From positions 7,009,001-7,073,000 of the forward strand of contig NC_083507.1 of NCBI RefSeq assembly GCF_032362555.1: DNA of 64,000 bases, written 5' to 3'. Positions 60,685 through 64,000 of this stretch are shown piece after piece; the first letter of the stretch is position 1; every line of letters begins with the position of its first letter. This DNA comes from Amyelois transitella. Lineage: Eukaryota > Arthropoda > Insecta > Lepidoptera > Pyralidae. The translations under genes were made by a program, and so were the position numbers. Below the pieces are notes generated by a model. The model had not been told where the DNA came from and did no database searches. It saw only the letters and a list, made by a program, of their open reading frames with translations.

Positions 60685-63613
60685 CTATATAAACTTGAAA
60701 CACTTCTGTTTGTCGTGCGGTATCCGCGTCTTGAACAGGACGGAGTCGGCGCGGTATTGCGTTGATAGCAGAGGGGTGTAGCCTAAAACCTAAAATTAAA
60801 ATAATGATATTACCCAGGTGAGCAAAGTGGAATAATACATTTTTTCACATTCAATTCATTGGGCGAATATATTGAACTTCAAGGGTCAACCCATTTGGTC
60901 TGTTCTGACGTCACTGTGCTTCTATCTGTTGTCATGTATTGTTAAACTCTCCATTCGTAGTAAGTTTTGCTGTGCCCGCGACTTCGTCTACGTGGCATAG
61001 TTATTTTGGGCGTCATTGAAGCCCTCAAGGATTAATAATTTTCCCCTTTTTTTCACATTTTTCATAATTTCTTTGCTCCTAAAAGTTGCAGCGTGATATT
61101 ATATAGCCTAAAGCCTCGATAAATGGTCTATTCAACACAAAAATAATTTTTCAATTCGAACCAGTCGTTCTTGAGATTAGCGCGCTCAAACAAACAAACA
61201 AACTCTTCAGCTTTATAATATTAGTATAGATTAATACATAAAATCATGTCTTCTCGGAGTGGTAGGCAGATAGTACATCTAAAAACATATACAAATCCGG
61301 ATTTCTCGATGAGTTGAACTGGACTATGAGATATTTCTATTTATAACTAATAAAATACCAAAATATTTGTAACAGACCTGAGAAAAGAACTGTATACATT
61401 TATGCCTCTCGTGGAAGTGCGTCTCATCTGCGGAGAGAGTTACAGGGCAACCAGGGCAGCGAAAGGTCCAACGTGATGTGACCTGAGGGACAACACACAC
61501 AATTAAAACATACTAAAATTCCGTAATACAAGAAACTATAGACGTAGAAAATAAGGGATAGACATAGTGTGGCTTTAAAAAAGTAAAGTATCGTTATGAC
61601 GGCGTTGTACGCATGTGTGAGTGACAGCAAACTTGCATTCTATGACGTGACATGAAATAATCTACGACGCATCTGTGATGTAATGAGTGGCCAACTGTCA
61701 CACAATGTGAGAGAGTGAGCGTGAGGCGTGTATATTTTGTATATATACAGTGGCCCGGCAGGCTAAAGGTGTTTTATTATTCCGTATAATAAAATTCCCG
61801 TCTGTCTTTTTTTCTACGTTTATGCAAGAATCGTCATCGAATAACTGTGTACGCAGGCCTCCTTTCATCAGTATTACACTTAAAAAATAACCTTAACAGG
61901 AGTTGTCCTAGTTATGTGAGAGACAAGAAAGTTCATGGCCATGACTTCACAGTTCATGTACTCGTCAACATAGTCTCGCACGGCAGATGGCAGCACTCTC
62001 GAGTACAATACAAAAGGCGCTTGCGTTAGTGGCACTTTCTCTTAAAAATATCCCAGTGGCCGTTTTATGACTCTTCTCTTTGGATAATTCTGCTTCTTTT
62101 TCTCTCTTGAATTAGCGAGAAACAATAAATTATTTTGCTGCCGAAGTCACCTATCAAAATTTACTAACCTTAACAGGAGGCTTCCTAGTTATGTGAGAAA
62201 CAAGGAAGTTCATGGCGATGTCTTCGCAGTTCATGTACTCGTCAACGTAGTCTCGCACGGCGGACGGCAGCACGCGCCAGTACGCCCACAAGTAGTAGCG
62301 GTGGACGAACGCCGCTCCAGTTAAAACCATGCTGAGCTCGCAACTAAGATACGAAAGTGTAGGTGATTTATCAAACAATTGTTAACTGAAACTTACATTT
62401 GAACTACCGAAAACTACCGAATCGAATTTAATAAAAATGGACAGTTTAAGTAGGATATCCCTTCTTAAGAGGGGTCATCTTACTCCCAAAAAACTAACAC
62501 TTTAGCATGAATATGTTAAAAGTAACGTTTACCTGTAGTTTGAGTTATACAAAAATCCATTGTTGAAATTTAGATCCCAAGCGTGATATCGTCCAGGGAA
62601 ACCTACTATACGATCTCGGTGTTCCCGCCACACTCTGAAACGACAAAAACCAGGTTTGTTACCAAATCCTGATAAACAAAAGTTAAGTATTGAGCAAGTT
62701 AATAGCAATCTATAGTAAATAAAGCGCATAAGTTTAAGCTGCTTCCGAAGATTGGACTTTGAAATAGGTAGCGATTTATAAGGGGTCAAAATACTACTAA
62801 AATGTCCTCATATAAAGCTACAGGTACATACTCGTACATCGAAGGCCAACCAATGAGATTCGCCACCTTATTTGTTCCTACTTGTTTGGACAATTTGGCA
62901 AACGCTAATGAACGTACTAACGTGTGTTAGGTTGTTGGCCCATGGTGTTCCCGTCTTCACGATTGGAAGCATAACTATCATATTAATGTTTTATTTCAAT
63001 GTGCAACAAATATAATCAATCCAACACAAAGATGGGACGATTCGCTCTCAAAAAAAATCTAAGAGAAAATATTTTACCTAAAGGCAAACACGATTTCATC
63101 ATGTCTCAAATGAGCGTCGTCGTCCACACACAGCACGGCTTCCGTCTCTATGACATGATACGGCAAGAACCGGTTGTTGAGGGAGTTCTTAGAGGCGCGG
63201 ATCACCGCCACGGGAGCCCCGGACTCCGGCCAGCTGGCCATGTTGGCGGGAGACGACGGCCCGTTCCACACGACCACTACCTGGAATAAAAAAACAATGG
63301 ATTGCACTCCGACAGAAGTTGGCAGAAGTTATGTGGTAAACGTATCGTGTCTAGTCATGAAGCGTGTGTCAGCGGTGTCGCTGCGTACCTTATTGAGGTA
63401 CGGCAGGCCCCTGAGCCGGGCGAGCGCGGCCGCCAGCACGGGCTCGCGCTCGTGCGTGAGGATGACGACGGTGAACTGCTCGCGCGGCCGGTCGCCGCCC
63501 AGCGCCTCGCCGAGCTCGCGCCCGGCGCCGCCCGCGCCGCCGCCCAGCGGCCGGAACCCGGCGCCGGACCCGGCGAAGCGGGCCTCCGACGTCACGGTCG
63601 GGTCCCATGGCAA
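60685..63613 (-). CDS. botv: EXTL3 / brother-of-tout-velu glycosyltransferase, 3' part
   Basis: C-terminal 304 residues on the minus strand; the 5' part lies beyond the right edge. Exons 63613-63389, 63280-63078, 62634-62533, 62343-62169, 61482-61378 and 60789-60685 (stop TAG) join in frame. This is the GT64 domain of exostosin-like proteins, type II Golgi/ER enzymes that add GlcNAc in heparan sulfate chain initiation. Landmarks in order: [32 protein letters not shown], the DXD-type metal site in [77 protein letters not shown] and the ending [20 protein letters not shown], which separates EXTL3 from EXT1 and EXT2. The first visible exon is very GC-rich and carries a Gly/Ala-rich insert ([17 protein letters not shown]). 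Confidence 0.93.
60965..61235 (+). repeat. Family C element in EXTL3 intron
   Basis: TGCTGTGCCCGCGACTTCGT, GAAGCCCTCAAGGATTAATA, TTTCAATTCGAACCAGTCGT and TTTATAATATTAGTATAGAT. It lies between exons 61482-61378 and 60789-60685. Confidence 0.65.
61890..62015 (-). pseudogene. Decayed partial duplicate of EXTL3 exon 62343-62169
   Basis: On the minus strand this reads [20 protein letters not shown], then [14 protein letters not shown] and TTPVK, followed by GTTATT in place of the donor GTTAGT. The real exon has [20 protein letters not shown] and [16 protein letters not shown]. Only the 3' two thirds of the exon is present; upstream, stops appear and no good acceptor is seen. The Asp of CEDIAMNF is Val here. 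It is probably a dead duplicate; a rare alternative exon is possible but would lack that Asp. Confidence 0.7.
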
Positions 63614-64000
63614 CTGCCCATGTAAGTTTTATGGTGGTAACGGTTTTGTTAAAGAGGCAGATAAGTACAAAGCGTCGGCGGTCGAGTGGTTAAGATGTTT
63701 ACCCAAGATCGAATGCTATGTGCCAGTTTCCGACTTTCTCTGATACCCTTTTCTAATTTACGTACATACATTAGTTTGAACGCTAACTGATAATGATACG
63801 GTCAGGGAAAACATTGAGGGAACTTACAGACTAAGGCAACTATACCTATATGTACTCGTATATTGTAACTATGATCCAAGGCGGGTTGGGTACATGTTAG
63901 TAGATTAAAATCACATACATACATACATACATACATATGTTCACGTCTATATCCCTTGCGGGGTAGACAGAGCCAACAGTCTTGAAAGGACTGAATGGCC
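63614..64000. other. EXTL3 intron, right window edge
   Basis: No further EXTL3 exon is seen. A CATA-type tetranucleotide run is at about 63912-63936, directly followed by a family B head (CACGTCTATATCCCTTGCGG to 64000) that is cut by the window end. Confidence 0.6.
63942..64000 (+). repeat. Family B SINE-like head, cut by window end
   Basis: CACGTCTATATCCCTTGCGG, GGTAGACAGAGCCAACAGTC and TTGAAAGGACTGAATGGCC. It follows a CATA microsatellite, as the copy at 50221 follows a TA run. Confidence 0.75.

Noticed and set aside
63174..63743. 189-codon open frame on the plus strand
   Set aside because: It is antisense to two certain EXTL3 exons; the GC-rich exon suppresses stops in all frames.
1..64000. 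CRISPR arrays, rRNA genes, tRNA genes
   Set aside because: None was seen; the sequence is an animal genome, and no cloverleaf with matching A and B boxes stood out by eye. A tRNAscan run would settle the tRNA question.

Overview
This is an AT-rich eukaryotic window with many small exons separated by introns, insect-type gene content and many dispersed repeats. The repeats include a tRNA-SINE-like family with a conserved head, short elements opening with a CTAGCTTTTGCCCGCG-type motif, and LINE 3' tails. The gene set (MCTP, ZAD zinc finger, DRIP-like aquaporin, EXTL3/botv) and the repeats point to a moth or butterfly (Lepidoptera). I assembled the genes by hand from splice sites, reading phase and family conservation; every model closes in frame. 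No search could be run.

Layout. (1) 1-3521 (+): the 3' half of an MCTP gene, a C2-domain and two-membrane-segment ER protein. (2) 5476-13205 (-): a complete, divergent MCTP paralog, tail to tail with the first. All seven shared introns keep position and phase, so the pair arose by inverted duplication. (3) 13206-15508: intergenic, with one possible tiny basic ORF that has its own TATA box, initiator and poly(A) signal. (4) 15509-27394 (+): a 28-exon, 1048-residue ZAD/C2H2 (ten fingers)/AT-hook DNA-binding protein. It uses one GC-AG intron, and a possible 40-nt poison exon lies in one of its introns. (5) 28700-49664: about 21 kb without recognisable coding sequence, probably the giant first intron of the aquaporin gene downstream of a possible noncoding first exon near 28.8 kb. 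It is rich in mobile-element remnants, including an apparent 1.24-kb terminal-inverted-repeat element. (6) 49669-56417 (+): a six-exon, 266-residue water-channel aquaporin. It has a decayed copy of exon 4 in the next intron and a possible in-frame 15-codon cassette exon for its C-terminal tail. (7) 56418-60684: intergenic, with repeats and 3' UTRs. (8) 60685-63613 (-): the 3' part of an EXTL3 (brother of tout-velu) gene, covering its GT64 glycosyltransferase domain, with a decayed partial duplicate of its penultimate-but-one exon. The gene continues beyond the right edge.

The genes do not form an operon or an obvious pathway. They are separate housekeeping or developmental loci: membrane-contact C2 proteins, a chromatin or transcription factor, a water channel and a heparan sulfate glycosyltransferase. 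The theme of the window is duplication at several scales: a whole gene (MCTP), single exons (aquaporin exon 4, EXTL3 exon), a 200-bp direct repeat flanking the last aquaporin exon, a fold-back inside a SINE, and a 122-bp tandem array.
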